The notes: generated by a model not told the origin, from the sequence alone. A DNA stretch of 64,000 bases from an uncultured Bacteroidales bacterium (GCA_944325415.1 CALUZW010000006.1:62001-126000), one strand, 5' to 3'. Shown: positions 32,814-42,540, numbered from the stretch's first letter. Numbers and translations: made by a program.

Positions 32814-34853
32814 TTATTTTACGCACGAACCGGCCGTTACGTCGTCTTGCGGTGAGATGACCACGAGGCGACCGTCGGCATCTTCGGCCGAGAGTATCAT
32901 GCCTTGCGATTCGATGCCTTTGAGCTTGCGGGGAGCAAGGTTGGCAACGAAGCACACCTGCTTGCCTACGAGATCTTCGGGGTTGTAGTGCTTGGCGATG
33001 CCCGATACGATGGTGCGGCCGCCCAGCCCGTCGTCGATTTTGAATTGCAGGAGCTTGTCGGCTTTGGGTACCTTCTGGCATTCGAGTACCTTGCCCACGC
33101 GGATGTCGAGTTTGGTAAAGTCGTCGAATTCGATGGTCGGGGCGATGGGCTCGGTTACATGGTTGGCCTTTTCGTTGGCAATCTTCGTGTCGTGCAGTTT
33201 CTTGATCTGGGCTTCGATAACGCTGTCGTCGATTTTCTCGAAAAGCAGTTCGGGTTGCGCCAGTTGGGTGCCGGCGGCGAGAATGTCGATGCGGCCCAAC
33301 ATGTCCCAGTCGATGGTCGCAAGTCCCAGCATGGAGCGCAACTTGGCGGCCGAGAAGGGCAGGAAGGGCTCGAAGGCGATGGCCAGGTTGGCCGAGATTT
33401 GCAGGGCAAGGTGGAGTATCGTTGCCACGCGGGGCATGTCGCTCTTGGCGAGTTTCCAGGGCTCGGTGTCGGCCAGGTACTTGTTGCCGATGCGGGCCAG
33501 GTTCATGGCCTCTTTCAGAGCGTCGCGGAAGCGGTAGTTTTCGATGCCGTTTTCGAGACGGGCCTTCACGTCTGAAAATTCGCGCAGCGTGTCGCGGTCG
33601 TAGTCGGTGAGTTCGCCGCAGGCGGGTACTTTGCCTTCGAAATATTTGTGGGTGAGTACCAGGGAGCGGTTGATGAAGTTACCCAGTATGGCCACGAGCT
33701 CGTTGTTGTTGCGGGCCTGGAAGTCTTTCCAGGTGAAGTCGTTGTCTTTGGTCTCGGGGGCGTTGGCCGTGAGTACGTAGCGCAGCACGTCCTGCTTGCC
33801 GGGAAGTTCTTTGAGGTATTCGTGCAGCCACACGGCCCAGTTGCGCGAGGTCGATATCTTGTCGCCTTCGAGGTTGAGGAATTCGTTGGCCGGCACGTTC
33901 TCGGGCAGGATATAGCTGCCTTCGGCTTTGAGCATGACGGGGAATACGATGCAGTGGAATACGATGTTGTCTTTCCCGATGAAATGCACGAGTTTGGTTT
34001 CGGGGTCTTTCCAGTAGCGTTCCCAGGTGTCGGGCAGCAGCTCCTTGGTGTTGGAGATGTATCCGATGGGGGCATCGAACCATACATAGAGCACCTTGCC
34101 TTCGGCTCCCTCGACGGGTACAGGCACACCCCAGTCGAGGTCGCGGCTCACGGCGCGAGGTTGCAGGCCCATGTCGAGCCACGATTTGCACTGGCCGTAG
34201 ACGTTGGGTTTCCACTCCTTGTGGCCTTCGAGTATCCATTCGCGCAGGAAGCCTTCGTAGCGGTCGAGGGGGAGGTACCAGTGCTTGGTCTTGCGCAGCA
34301 CGGGGCGGCTGCCGCTGATGGTCGACTTGGGATTGATGAGGTCGGTGGCGTTGAGCGATGTGCCGCAGGCTTCGCACTGGTCGCCGTAGGCGCGTTCATT
34401 TTTGCAGTGAGGGCAGGTACCGGTTATGTAGCGGTCGGCAAGGAACTGGCCGGCCTCTTCGTCGTAATATTGTTCGCTCTCTTTTTCGATGAAGACGCCT
34501 TTGTCGTAGAGGGTGCGGAAGAAGTCCGATGCCATCTTTTCGTGAATGTCTGATGTGGTGCGCGAATAGATGTCGAACGAGATGCCGAACTCTTCGAACG
34601 AATCTTTGATAATCGTGTGGTAGCGGTCTACGATGTCTTGCGGGGTAACACCTTCTTTGCGGGCTTTCAGGGTGATGGGCACGCCGTGCTCGTCGGAGCC
34701 TCCGATGAGAATGACGTCGCGGCCTTTAAGCCGTTGGTAGCGGGTATAGATGTCGGCGGGTACATACACGCCGGCCAGGTGTCCGATGTGTACCGGACCG
34801 TTGGCGTAAGGCAAAGCGGTGGTTACGAGTATTCGTTTGAAATTCTTTTCCAT
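32814..34853 (-). CDS. metG: Methionyl-tRNA synthetase with C-terminal tRNA-binding domain
   Basis: A 679-residue class I synthetase charging initiator and elongator tRNA-Met. HIGH is at 22-25, the Zn knuckle uses Cys147, Cys150, Cys160 and Cys163, and the KMSKS loop reads Lys-Ile-Ser-Thr-Ser at about 345. The last ~110 residues are an EMAP-II/Trbp111-like OB fold (Leu-Asp-Ile-Arg-Val-Gly-Lys-Val-Leu) that binds tRNA and promotes dimers. Full length. It is preceded by the GH3 gene with a 32-base gap and followed by a terminator. Confidence 0.98.
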   Translation of the reverse strand: MEKNFKRILVTTALPYANGPVHIGHLAGVYVPADIYTRYQRLKGRDVILIGGSDEHGVPITLKARKEGVTPQDIVDRYHTIIKDSFEEFGISFDIYSRTTSDIHEKMASDFFRTLYDKGVFIEKESEQYYDEEAGQFLADRYITGTCPHCKNERAYGDQCEACGTSLNATDLINPKSTISGSRPVLRKTKHWYLPLDRYEGFLREWILEGHKEWKPNVYGQCKSWLDMGLQPRAVSRDLDWGVPVPVEGAEGKVLYVWFDAPIGYISNTKELLPDTWERYWKDPETKLVHFIGKDNIVFHCIVFPVMLKAEGSYILPENVPANEFLNLEGDKISTSRNWAVWLHEYLKELPGKQDVLRYVLTANAPETKDNDFTWKDFQARNNNELVAILGNFINRSLVLTHKYFEGKVPACGELTDYDRDTLREFSDVKARLENGIENYRFRDALKEAMNLARIGNKYLADTEPWKLAKSDMPRVATILHLALQISANLAIAFEPFLPFSAAKLRSMLGLATIDWDMLGRIDILAAGTQLAQPELLFEKIDDSVIEAQIKKLHDTKIANEKANHVTEPIAPTIEFDDFTKLDIRVGKVLECQKVPKADKLLQFKIDDGLGGRTIVSGIAKHYNPEDLVGKQVCFVANLAPRKLKGIESQGMILSAEDADGRLVVISPQDDVTAGSCVK

Positions 34854-34885
34854 TGGCAGTTGGTATCTTATGTGAGGAAAGGTTG

Positions 34886-36394
34886 TTAATGATTCATTTT
34901 CAGCATCTCTTCGATGAGGTCGCGGGTGTTGCTCAGGCGGGGTATCTTATGTTGTCCGCCCAGTTTTCCCTTTTCGCGCAGCCAGTCGTCGAAGAGGTGG
35001 GGCCGGGCCACGACGATTTCGAGGCGGTCGAGGAAGATGCCTTTGTAGCGTTTGGCTTCGTAGTCGGAGTTTACCTCTTGCAGGGCCTTGTCGAGTATGT
35101 CGGCAAAGGCTTCGGGGTCGGCGGGTGCCTTTTCAAACTCGATGAGCCACTGGTGGTGTCCGCGGCTCTTGTCCGACATGAACACCGGCGCAGCGCTGTA
35201 ATTGAGCACCTTGCTGCCGGTCATCTCGCAGGCTTTGGCCAGGCCTTTCTCGGCGTTGGCTACCATCAGCTCTTCGCCGAAGGCGTTGATGAAGTGCTTG
35301 GTGCGTCCCGAGATGGTGAATTTTACGGGGCAGGTCGAGGTGATTTTTACCGTGTCGCCTATGAGGTAACGCCACAGACCATTGGTCGACGACATGACGA
35401 GGGCATAGTTGCCACCCTCTTCGACTTCCCACAGCGGGAGTACGCGGGGATTTTCCTTGTCGAGCTCGTTCAGGGGGATAAATTCGAAGAAGACTCCCAG
35501 GTCGAGCATCAGCAGCATGTCGTGGTGTTCGGGGTCGTTCTGTATGCCGAAGAATCCTTCGGAGGCGTTGTAGGTCTCGACGTAGTGCATGCCGTCGGAG
35601 GGTATGAGCTCCTTGTAGTATTGCCGGTAGGGTTCGAAGCTGATGCCGCCGTGGAAGAAGACTTCGAGGTTGGGCCATACTTCGCACAGGTTCTGTGCGC
35701 CGCTCTCTTGCAGAATCTGCTTGATGAGGGTCATCATCCAGGAGGGGACGCCCGAGAGGCTTACGATGTTGCGGTGCATCGTGTCTTTGACGATGGCTTT
35801 TATCTTGGCTTCCCATTCGCTCATGAGGGCGATTTTGAGTTTGGGGGCACGCATGCAGTTGACCAGCGTGCTGGTGTTTTGCAGCAGTATGGCCGAGAGA
35901 TCGCCGCAGGAGATGCCCGGCGACAGGGGGTTGATGGCGTGGCTGCCGCCCAGGATAAGGCTTTTGCCGAGAAAGAGCCTGTTGTGGGGGTAGTTGCGGA
36001 AGTAGGTCGCTACGACATCAAATCCTCCCTGGTAGTGGCACCGTTTGAGACATTCGTCGCTCACGGGAATGAATTTGCTTTTGTCGTTGGTGGTTCCCGA
36101 CGACTTGGCAAACCATTTTATCCGGGAGGGCCATATCAGGTTGTTTTCGCCGTGGAGCATGCGGTCGACGTAGGGCTTTATGCCTTCGTAGTCGATGACA
36201 GGGAGGCGCGAGGCAAAGTCGGCGTAGCTTTTTATACCGGCAAAATCGTAGCGTTTCCCTATCTCGGTGTTGCGTGCTGCGTGCAGCAGGTAGCGCAGTT
36301 GCTCTTTTTGTATGGTATCGCCGTGGGTAGCGTATTGGTCGTGGCGGCGCTGCCTGTGTGCGAAAAACAAGTTGAGTATCGAGACTGGTTGCAT
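34886..36394 (-). CDS. GH3-family acyl-adenylating enzyme (GH3 auxin-responsive promoter family)
   Basis: A 502-residue protein of the GH3 branch of adenylate-forming enzymes. Plant members join amino acids to acyl acids such as auxin or jasmonate; the bacterial role is not known. The ATP-binding [10 protein letters not shown] motif lies near 94-103, with Tyr-Asn-Ala-Ser-Glu-Gly-Phe-Phe near 295-302 and a Gly-Arg-Thr-Lys-His-Phe-Ile hinge motif near 385-391, as in the family. Length normal. It has its own promoter element 22 bases upstream and could be cotranscribed with metG. Its substrate cannot be inferred from context. Confidence 0.92.
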   Translation of the reverse strand: MQPVSILNLFFAHRQRRHDQYATHGDTIQKEQLRYLLHAARNTEIGKRYDFAGIKSYADFASRLPVIDYEGIKPYVDRMLHGENNLIWPSRIKWFAKSSGTTNDKSKFIPVSDECLKRCHYQGGFDVVATYFRNYPHNRLFLGKSLILGGSHAINPLSPGISCGDLSAILLQNTSTLVNCMRAPKLKIALMSEWEAKIKAIVKDTMHRNIVSLSGVPSWMMTLIKQILQESGAQNLCEVWPNLEVFFHGGISFEPYRQYYKELIPSDGMHYVETYNASEGFFGIQNDPEHHDMLLMLDLGVFFEFIPLNELDKENPRVLPLWEVEEGGNYALVMSSTNGLWRYLIGDTVKITSTCPVKFTISGRTKHFINAFGEELMVANAEKGLAKACEMTGSKVLNYSAAPVFMSDKSRGHHQWLIEFEKAPADPEAFADILDKALQEVNSDYEAKRYKGIFLDRLEIVVARPHLFDDWLREKGKLGGQHKIPRLSNTRDLIEEMLKMNH

Positions 36395-36415
36395 AGATTG
36401 CTTTTTTTATCGAAA

Positions 36416-36423
36416 CAAAAGTA
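36416..36423 (-). promoter_or_regulatory. Promoter -7 element for the GH3-family gene
   Basis: TACTTTTG on the minus strand, a perfect TAnnTTTG, 22 bases before the ATG at 36392-36394, in the 59-base gap after the helicase gene. Confidence 0.55.
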
Positions 36424-36453
36424 TAAAATATTTCGCAGCCCCGATTGTCATAA

Positions 36454-38256
36454 TTACTTATTTTTGTGCGCTTTCTTTCCCGAATGGTTGTTGTTTTTCC
36501 CTTTTCGCTCGTCGAAGGCATATCCTTTGCGGCGGGGACGGGAAGTGTTGTATTCCTCTTTTTTTCGATGGATACGTGCTTTTGAACCGTCGTTGTCGTC
36601 GGGTTGGCCCGAGGTGGAGTCTGCGGTTATCTGCACACGTTTGCCGAAGAAGTTGATGTTTTTGAGCAGCGCCATGGTGCGATGCGACTCTTTTTCTTCG
36701 ACTTCGAAGCGGGAAAATTTGGGTAAGATGTCGATTTTTCCGATGACCACCCGTCCGGGCACGTTGCGGTTGACCATGTCGATGAGGGTGTTGGGGTAGA
36801 AGCCGTCGGCCTTTCCCAGGTTGATGCGCAGGGCAGTGAAGCCCGGCGTGGCCTTGTGGTTGCGGCTGCGGGTGCGTTCTTTGTTTTTCCCTTCGCGGGG
36901 GGTGTTGTCTTCGGGTATGTCGAGGTCGGTGGCGTCGGCGTAATAGTCAATGAGCCGGTTGAATTCGAGGGAGACGACCCGTTTTACGAGGTCTTCGGTC
37001 GACAGCCACGAGAGGCGTTTGAGGGTGACAGGCAGGTAGGCAGCGATTTCTTCTTCATTGACCTTGACCTTTTCGATGCGGTCGATGAGGTTGTAGAGTT
37101 GTTTTTCGCAGATTTGTTTTCCGGTGGGTACGGTGCCTTTCTCGAATTTCTTGCCGATGATGCGTTCGATGTCGCGCATGCGGCGTTTCTCCTTGACGTG
37201 TATGATGGCGATGGAGGTACCTGTCTTGCCAGCCCGTCCGGTGCGGCCGCTGCGGTGGGTGTAGGTCTCGATGTCTTCGGGCAGTCCGTAGTTGATGACG
37301 TGGGTGAGGCTGTCGACGTCGAGGCCGCGCGCCGCTACGTCGGTGGCGACGAGCAGTTGCAGATTGTGCAGGCGGAACTTCTGCATCACGGCGTCGCGCT
37401 GCTGTTGCGAGAGGTCGCCGTGCAGCGAGTCGGCATTGTAGCCGTCCTTGATGAGGGCGTCGGCTATTTCCTGGGTTTCGAGGCGGGTGCGGCAGAAGAT
37501 GATGCCGTAGATGTTGGGGTAGTAGTCGGCGATGCGTTTCAGTGCCGGATATTTGTCTTTGGCGTGTACGAGGTAGTAGACGTGCTTGACGTTCTGCGCG
37601 CCTTCGTTTTTGCTGCCGATGACAATTTCGCGGGGTGAGCGCATGTATTGGCGGGCGATGCGGTCGATGTCGGGCGGCATGGTGGCCGAGAAGAGCAGCA
37701 TCTGGCGCTCTTCGGGTACCTTGGCGAGTATTTCGTTGATGCTTTCGGTGAAGCCCATGTCGAGCATCTCGTCGGCTTCGTCCATGATGACGGTGTGTAC
37801 TTTGTCGAGCTGCACCATGCCCCGGTTGATGAGGTCGATGAGCCGACCCGGCGTGGCAACGATGATGTGTACCCCTTTTTTCAGGGTGCGTATCTGGCTC
37901 TCGATGCTCGATCCGCCGTAGACGGGGAGTATCTTCAATCCTTCGATGTGGGCCGAGTAGTCGTTGAGGTCTCCGGCGATTTGCAGGCAGAGCTCGCGGG
38001 TGGGGCTGAGAATGAGGGTCTGGGTGGCATCGGTCGACAGGTCGGTCTGCTGAATGACGGGCAGACCGAAGGCGGCGGTTTTTCCGGTACCTGTCTGTGC
38101 GAGGGCAACGATGTCGGTTTTCTCGTGGAGCAGCAGCGGTATTACCTCTTCCTGTACGGGCATGGGGTGCTCATATCCCAATTCGGTAATGGCTTTGAGA
38201 ATTTCGGGACACACGCCCAATTCTTCAAAAGTCTTCATAGCGGTTTCTTTGTTCAT
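36454..38256 (-). CDS. DEAD-box ATP-dependent RNA helicase (DeaD/CsdA type)
   Basis: A 600-residue RNA helicase, probably in ribosome assembly or RNA turnover. Motifs in order: Q-motif region, Ala-Gln-Thr-Gly-Thr-Gly-Lys-Thr at 53-60, Pro-Thr-Arg-Glu-Leu, Asp-Glu-Ala-Asp, Ser-Ala-Thr, and His-Arg-Ser-Gly-Arg-Thr-Gly-Arg-Ala-Gly. After the helicase core come a DbpA-type RNA-binding domain (about 480-560, with Gly-Lys-Ile-Asp-Ile) and a Lys/Arg/Asn-rich tail. Either ATG (38256 or 38238) is possible. A promoter element lies at 38342-38349. Gene symbol withheld because several paralogues usually occur. Confidence 0.95.
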   Translation of the reverse strand: MNKETAMKTFEELGVCPEILKAITELGYEHPMPVQEEVIPLLLHEKTDIVALAQTGTGKTAAFGLPVIQQTDLSTDATQTLILSPTRELCLQIAGDLNDYSAHIEGLKILPVYGGSSIESQIRTLKKGVHIIVATPGRLIDLINRGMVQLDKVHTVIMDEADEMLDMGFTESINEILAKVPEERQMLLFSATMPPDIDRIARQYMRSPREIVIGSKNEGAQNVKHVYYLVHAKDKYPALKRIADYYPNIYGIIFCRTRLETQEIADALIKDGYNADSLHGDLSQQQRDAVMQKFRLHNLQLLVATDVAARGLDVDSLTHVINYGLPEDIETYTHRSGRTGRAGKTGTSIAIIHVKEKRRMRDIERIIGKKFEKGTVPTGKQICEKQLYNLIDRIEKVKVNEEEIAAYLPVTLKRLSWLSTEDLVKRVVSLEFNRLIDYYADATDLDIPEDNTPREGKNKERTRSRNHKATPGFTALRINLGKADGFYPNTLIDMVNRNVPGRVVIGKIDILPKFSRFEVEEKESHRTMALLKNINFFGKRVQITADSTSGQPDDNDGSKARIHRKKEEYNTSRPRRKGYAFDERKGKNNNHSGKKAHKNK

Positions 38257-38341
38257 GTGGTTACGACTTTGTCTTTGCCGTGGACCGATTTTCTTGTTTC
38301 TGCGGAACAGAAACCGTATGGGCCGGTGCGGAAAAACTCAG

Positions 38342-38349
38342 CAAAGGTA
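38342..38349 (-). promoter_or_regulatory. Promoter -7 element for the DEAD-box helicase gene
   Basis: TACCTTTG on the minus strand, a perfect TAnnTTTG, 86 bases before the first ATG; the leader would be about 80 bases, longer than most in this window. Confidence 0.5.
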
Positions 38350-38414
38350 CGGCATAAATTCGGGATTTGGGCCATAACTCCCGATAATTCGGCATCAAAG
38401 GCCGTGCGGAAAAA

Positions 38415-39482
38415 TCAGTAGAGGAGTATTTTCTGCAACTGTTGTTGCTTTTCGGGGGTGAGGTTTATCTCTTTTTCGAGGTAGGCCTGTATGCTTCCGT
38501 ATTTCTGTTTGATACGGCGAATGGCGCAGAAGAGATGTCGCTTGCGCACGGTCATGAGGGCGGTGGCGGCCTCTTGCGTGTCGCTGGAACAGTTGGCGCT
38601 GTCGAATGCAATGGCGCGCCGGTCGAGGTAGTGGTTGCTCAGGGTGAAGTCGTCATAGATGGTCTCTTCGGGCACGTCGAGGGCTGCCAATACAAGGGCA
38701 CTGGCGAAGCCTACATAGTCTTTGCCGAATTTGTCGCTGAGTATGACGGGATAGTTGTTTTCGTCGAGGAGCAGGTCGAACATCTCCCGGTAGCGGGGTA
38801 TACCCGAGTCGATGAGGGTAATGAAGAGGTCTTGCAGGAAGATGTTGGCGTCGCCGCGCCGCAGTGTCTCGTTGTGCAGCCGGTCATAGATGTGGCTCGA
38901 TGTGATGAGGTTGATAGGCAGATGTTTTATCTGTCCGATTTTCAGCCCGGCCTCGGGTGCCTGAAACCGTGACTGGTCGGAGAAGTCGATAAGGGTGCCC
39001 ACCCCGAGGCCGTTTATTTTCTTCAAGCCTGTGCTGTCGATATTCTGCAAGCAGCCCGAGCGGAAGAGGTAACCCCATTTGATGGCTTTTTTTTGGGCGT
39101 TTTCATAGCCGCCCAAGTCTCTCAGGTTGCAAATGTTCTCGATGTTGGCGGCACGGGAGGCGACGATGCATTGGCTTTTCTTGTTGAATTCCAAGAGGAA
39201 GTAATAGCGCGTCTCTGGCTCTTTTTTGAGGGTGATGTCGCAGATTCTGTCGGCGATTTTACAGCGGGCTACCCGACTGTTTTTGCTCTTGTCGAAATGT
39301 TTGGGGTCGGTCGAGGCATAGATTTGTACATAACCGGGGGTCTCGGGCCACACCTCCCATTTGATAATGTAGCACGAGTCATTGACACTCTCGCATATTG
39401 CTTCTATATCAATGAGTTGCGTCGAGCAAGAGGTGAGGGCAAAAATGAGTACCCAAAGACATTTAGAGAGGTGTTTCGCCAT
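38415..39482 (-). CDS. Tyrosine-phosphatase-like lipoprotein lacking the catalytic Cys and Arg (predicted pseudophosphatase)
   Basis: A 355-residue lipoprotein; the ATG at 39480-39482 opens a signal peptide with lipobox Leu-Thr-Ser-Cys (Cys19). Residues about 30-110 look like a beta-rich N-terminal domain; about 115-350 resemble the Y_phosphatase3 family, with Asn-Leu-Arg-Asp-Leu-Gly-Gly-Tyr (119-126) and Leu-Phe-Arg-Ser-Gly (139-143). The family's signature His-Cys-x-x-Gly-Lys-Asp-Arg appears as Ser249-Asp250-x-x-Gly253-Lys254-Asp255-Tyr256, so the nucleophilic Cys and phosphate-binding Arg are both absent while the frame is intact. It may bind rather than hydrolyse phospho-groups. Standalone gene between pfkB-like and helicase genes; codons look like its neighbours'. 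Confidence 0.8.
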   Translation of the reverse strand: MAKHLSKCLWVLIFALTSCSTQLIDIEAICESVNDSCYIIKWEVWPETPGYVQIYASTDPKHFDKSKNSRVARCKIADRICDITLKKEPETRYYFLLEFNKKSQCIVASRAANIENICNLRDLGGYENAQKKAIKWGYLFRSGCLQNIDSTGLKKINGLGVGTLIDFSDQSRFQAPEAGLKIGQIKHLPINLITSSHIYDRLHNETLRRGDANIFLQDLFITLIDSGIPRYREMFDLLLDENNYPVILSDKFGKDYVGFASALVLAALDVPEETIYDDFTLSNHYLDRRAIAFDSANCSSDTQEAATALMTVRKRHLFCAIRRIKQKYGSIQAYLEKEINLTPEKQQQLQKILLY

Positions 39483-39584
39483 ATGTGATTCAGGTTGTAT
39501 TAAGGTAAAGATAGTCAAATATTTAGATGAGTGCCGAAACTTTAATTCCTTTAAATATTATTATACCCGATAAACAAAAACCGG

Positions 39585-40523
39585 TTACGGTTGTTCTTGC
39601 TTGATGTGTGCTGCAAATGCGGGGGAGATATAGTTGTCGAGAGATTGGCAAACCTCTGAGGCAAAGCTGTTTCCATATCGTATTATCTTCTCCCATCGGT
39701 CGAGGGTGAGCGTGGATAGCTCTTCACGGGAAATGTTTTCCCGATAGAGGGCGAAAAGTATGCCTGCGTTAAAATTATCTCCGGCTCCGATGGTGCTGAC
39801 GGTCTTTATTTTCGGGGTGTCGACGTGCAGGTGGCCGGCGTGGCAGAAGATGTCGGCGCCCCGGCTGCCGTCGGTGAAGATGAAGTTTGGAGTCTCGAAC
39901 GAGATGCGCTGGTGGTAGAGTTTCTCGGGGTCGGTCTCGTTGAGGAGGGTCTGAATGTCTTCGGCCGAGCCACGCACGATGTCGGCATATTCGAGATTTT
40001 CGATGAAGGCGGGCATGATGCGCATGGCTTCATGGGCATGCGAGGGGCGGAAGTTGATGTCGTAGTAGATGATGGCTTTCTGCTCCCGGGCATAGGCGAT
40101 AAACTCCTGTAACTTCTCGCGCAGTGTGGGGTCGACGGCGTAGTAGGAGCCGAAGATGACGAGGTCGTCGGCTTCGACAACGGGCCATGCAAAGTTGAGC
40201 CTTTTTTGCGGGTAGTGCTGGTAAAAGGCATATTGGGCGTCGTTGTTCTCTCCCAAGAAAGCCAGCGATATGGGTGATTGCGAATAGCCGTCGTCGAAGA
40301 TGTCGACATTGTCGGTCGGCAGGCCGTTGTTGCGCATGAAATCGAGAATAATGTTTCCCACCGTGTCGTTGCCTATTTCGGTGATGAAGCGCACGGGGAT
40401 ACCGAGCCTTCCCAGCGATATCATGGAGTTGAATGTCGAGCCGCCGGGAACGGCCTGTGTGGGTTGTCTGTCTTTGAAGATGACGTCGAGTATCGTCTCG
40501 CCGATGCCGATGATTTTGCGCAT
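39585..40523 (-). CDS. PfkB-family carbohydrate kinase (fructokinase-like)
   Basis: A 312-residue ribokinase-fold sugar kinase. It has the N-terminal sugar-binding Gly-Gly-Ser-Thr-Phe-Asn (27-32) and the catalytic Gly-Ala-Gly-Asp at 246-249, with Asp249 as the base. Fructose to fructose 6-phosphate is the commonest activity of close-looking proteins, but ribose, adenosine or other sugars are possible. It begins 16 bases after the KdsD-like SIS gene on the same strand, so the two probably act on one sugar-phosphate pathway; this is inference. Confidence 0.9.
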   Translation of the reverse strand: MRKIIGIGETILDVIFKDRQPTQAVPGGSTFNSMISLGRLGIPVRFITEIGNDTVGNIILDFMRNNGLPTDNVDIFDDGYSQSPISLAFLGENNDAQYAFYQHYPQKRLNFAWPVVEADDLVIFGSYYAVDPTLREKLQEFIAYAREQKAIIYYDINFRPSHAHEAMRIMPAFIENLEYADIVRGSAEDIQTLLNETDPEKLYHQRISFETPNFIFTDGSRGADIFCHAGHLHVDTPKIKTVSTIGAGDNFNAGILFALYRENISREELSTLTLDRWEKIIRYGNSFASEVCQSLDNYISPAFAAHIKQEQP

Positions 40524-40539
40524 GATAGGAGAGGTTTGG

Positions 40540-41160
40540 TTATTTTATGTTCTGTTCCGACTGTTCGCGCGAACGCTGGCCGAGGTAGCCGCCATGGTGG
40601 CGCAGGGCATACTGGGCGGCGTCGAAACCGGTTTCTTGCATCACGCTCACCACAAGTATGTCGCCGATGACGGTCATCATCGTGGTCGAGGTTGTGGGGG
40701 TGAGGCCCAGCGGGCACACCTCGGCGGGGGCTCCGGTGCAGAGACACACGTCGGACTGCCGGGCCAGTTCGCTTTGGCCGTCGCCCGTGATGACGATAAA
40801 TTGCAGCCCGGGTCTTAAACGCTTGGCCAGTGTGAGCAGTTCGAGAATTTCCCGCGTTTTGCCCGAGTTGGAGATAACCAGCATGATGTCGTTCTCCTGT
40901 AAGATGCCCAGGTCGCCGTGTTGGGCTTCGCTGGGGTGCAGAAACACGGCGGGTGTGCCGGTCGAACAGAAGGTGGTGGCAATGTTCATGGCAATCTGGC
41001 CGGCCTTGCCCATGCCGCTGGTTACCAGTTTGCCTTTTTTGCGGTGTACCTGTTCGACGATGAGCGCTACGGCTTTTTCGTATTGGTCGCCGACCGGTAT
41101 GCGGAGAATGGCGTTTGCCTCTTGTTGCAGAATTTCCTGTATCCGAGTTTGTGAGGTCAT
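40540..41160 (-). CDS. SIS-domain sugar-phosphate isomerase, KdsD/KpsF-like without CBS domains
   Basis: A 206-residue single SIS domain closely resembling the N-terminal half of arabinose-5-phosphate isomerases: Gly-Met-Gly-Lys-Ala-Gly (48-53), Thr-Gly-Thr-Pro-Ala-Val-Phe-Leu-His-Pro-Ser-Glu-Ala-Gln-His-Gly-Asp, Ser-Asn-Ser-Gly-Lys-Thr, Cys-Pro-Leu-Gly-Leu-Thr-Pro-Thr-Thr-Ser-Thr, and a final His-His-Gly-Gly-Tyr-Leu-Gly near 191-197 where KdsD has its catalytic His. The two CBS domains of full-length KdsD (about 320-330 residues) are absent. It probably interconverts ketose and aldose phosphates; whether it serves Kdo synthesis or sugar catabolism with the adjacent kinase is unknown. Confidence 0.87.
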   Translation of the reverse strand: MTSQTRIQEILQQEANAILRIPVGDQYEKAVALIVEQVHRKKGKLVTSGMGKAGQIAMNIATTFCSTGTPAVFLHPSEAQHGDLGILQENDIMLVISNSGKTREILELLTLAKRLRPGLQFIVITGDGQSELARQSDVCLCTGAPAEVCPLGLTPTTSTTMMTVIGDILVVSVMQETGFDAAQYALRHHGGYLGQRSREQSEQNIK

Positions 41161-41286
41161 GTCTGTATTGCTGATAGGTGTGAATCGGTTTTACGAAGGT
41201 ACGTATTTCTGGTGAATCTTTTTTCTCTTTTGGCCAATTTCTCACATTCGTCTGCTATTTCTTTTCCGGGCCTCGTTTTATTGTCG

Positions 41287-41294
41287 TACTTTTG
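41287..41294 (+). promoter_or_regulatory. Promoter -7 element for the M16 peptidase gene
   Basis: TACTTTTG, a perfect TAnnTTTG, 14 bases before the first likely ATG at 41308. It argues against the upstream part of the open frame being translated. Confidence 0.6.
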
Positions 41295-41307
41295 CCGGCG
41301 AAAAAAG

Positions 41308-42540
41308 ATGTTTGCCATGACCGACTATTCGACCTTTACCCTGCCCAACGGGCTGCGCATGATATACCAGCAGGTGCCTTCGCAGGTATCTTATGCGGGA
41401 TTTACCGTCAATGCCGGTTCGCGCGACGAGGCTGCCGGTGAAGATGGCCTGGCCCACTTTGTGGAGCATCTTCTTTTCAAGGGTACATCCCGCCGCCGGT
41501 CGTGGCACATTCTCAACCGCATGGAGACGGTGGGCGGTGAACTCAATGCCTACACGACGAAGGAGGAGACGGTCATCTACTCGGTCTTCTTGTCGGAACA
41601 TCTGGCCCGGGCCGTTGAGCTGATGAGCGACCTCCTGTTGCACTCCCGTTTCCCGGCCGGTGAGGTGGAGCGCGAAGTGGAGGTGATTCTCGACGAAATA
41701 AACTCCTATCGCGATACCCCCTCGGAGCTGATTTACGACGATTTCGAGAATGCACTCTTTGGCGGTCATGCCCTGGGTCATAACATATTGGGCGACAGCG
41801 ATACGCTGCTCTCCTTCACGCCGGCCGACGGCCTGCGGTTTCTGCACACGCATTACACGGCCTCGAACATGGTGTTTTTCTATCGCGGGGCATTGCCGTT
41901 CAAACGGGTGGTTTCGACCCTCCAACGCTACATGAGCGAGTGTGGAGAGGCGGTGTCGGCACGGCATCGCGAGGCGCCCGGCCGGGGGGCGAGGTTCGAG
42001 CGGCGGGTCTCGCTCGACACGCATCAGGCCCATGTGCTGGTGGGCAGCCGCTCTTACGATATGTACGACCGTCGCCGCACGGCACTCTTCCTGCTCAACA
42101 ACCTGCTGGGCGGGCCCGGTATGAACAGCCGCCTCAACATTGCCTTGCGCGAGAAGACGGGGTGTGTCTATACGGTGGAGTCGTCGGTGGTGACCTATAC
42201 CGACACGGGAGTCTTCTCAGTCTATTTCGGTACCGACCCTTCGAAGGTCGACCGTTGTCTCGCGCTCCTGTCGCGGGAGTTGCGCCGCCTGCGGGAGAAG
42301 CCTCTCTCCACCCTGCAACTGACTACGGCCAAGCGCCAGTTTATGGGGCAGATTGCCGTGGGTACCGAGAACAGCGAGAATATGGCGCTGGGCATGGGCA
42401 AGGCCTTTCTGCACTATGGCAAGTACGATTCGCTCTCCGAGACGTTTGCCCGCATAGAGGCTGTCTCGGCCGGGGAGTTGTGTGAGGTGGCAAACGAAAT
42501 TTTCGATGAATCGGCGCTTTCGACGCTGATTTATGTGTGA
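41308..42540 (+). CDS. M16-family zinc metallopeptidase
   Basis: A 410-residue peptidase of the insulinase/processing-peptidase family. The inverted zinc motif His50-Phe-Val-Glu53-His54 is followed by Leu-Leu-Phe-Lys-Gly-Thr, and a downstream Glu in Glu-Val-Ile-Leu-Asp-Glu-Ile-Asn is the third ligand. The C-terminal half is the second, inactive M16 domain with Gly-Gly-Pro-Gly-Met-Asn-Ser-Arg-Leu. No signal peptide is evident from the chosen start, so it is probably cytoplasmic, in contrast with the longer periplasmic M16 proteins. An alternative ATG at 41317 removes three residues. Single-gene unit with a promoter element just upstream. Confidence 0.94.
   Translation: MFAMTDYSTFTLPNGLRMIYQQVPSQVSYAGFTVNAGSRDEAAGEDGLAHFVEHLLFKGTSRRRSWHILNRMETVGGELNAYTTKEETVIYSVFLSEHLARAVELMSDLLLHSRFPAGEVEREVEVILDEINSYRDTPSELIYDDFENALFGGHALGHNILGDSDTLLSFTPADGLRFLHTHYTASNMVFFYRGALPFKRVVSTLQRYMSECGEAVSARHREAPGRGARFERRVSLDTHQAHVLVGSRSYDMYDRRRTALFLLNNLLGGPGMNSRLNIALREKTGCVYTVESSVVTYTDTGVFSVYFGTDPSKVDRCLALLSRELRRLREKPLSTLQLTTAKRQFMGQIAVGTENSENMALGMGKAFLHYGKYDSLSETFARIEAVSAGELCEVANEIFDESALSTLIYV

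Noticed and set aside
34854..34885. A T-box or SAM-type riboswitch upstream of metG
   Set aside because: The gap to the preceding gene is only 32 bases, too short for such an element.
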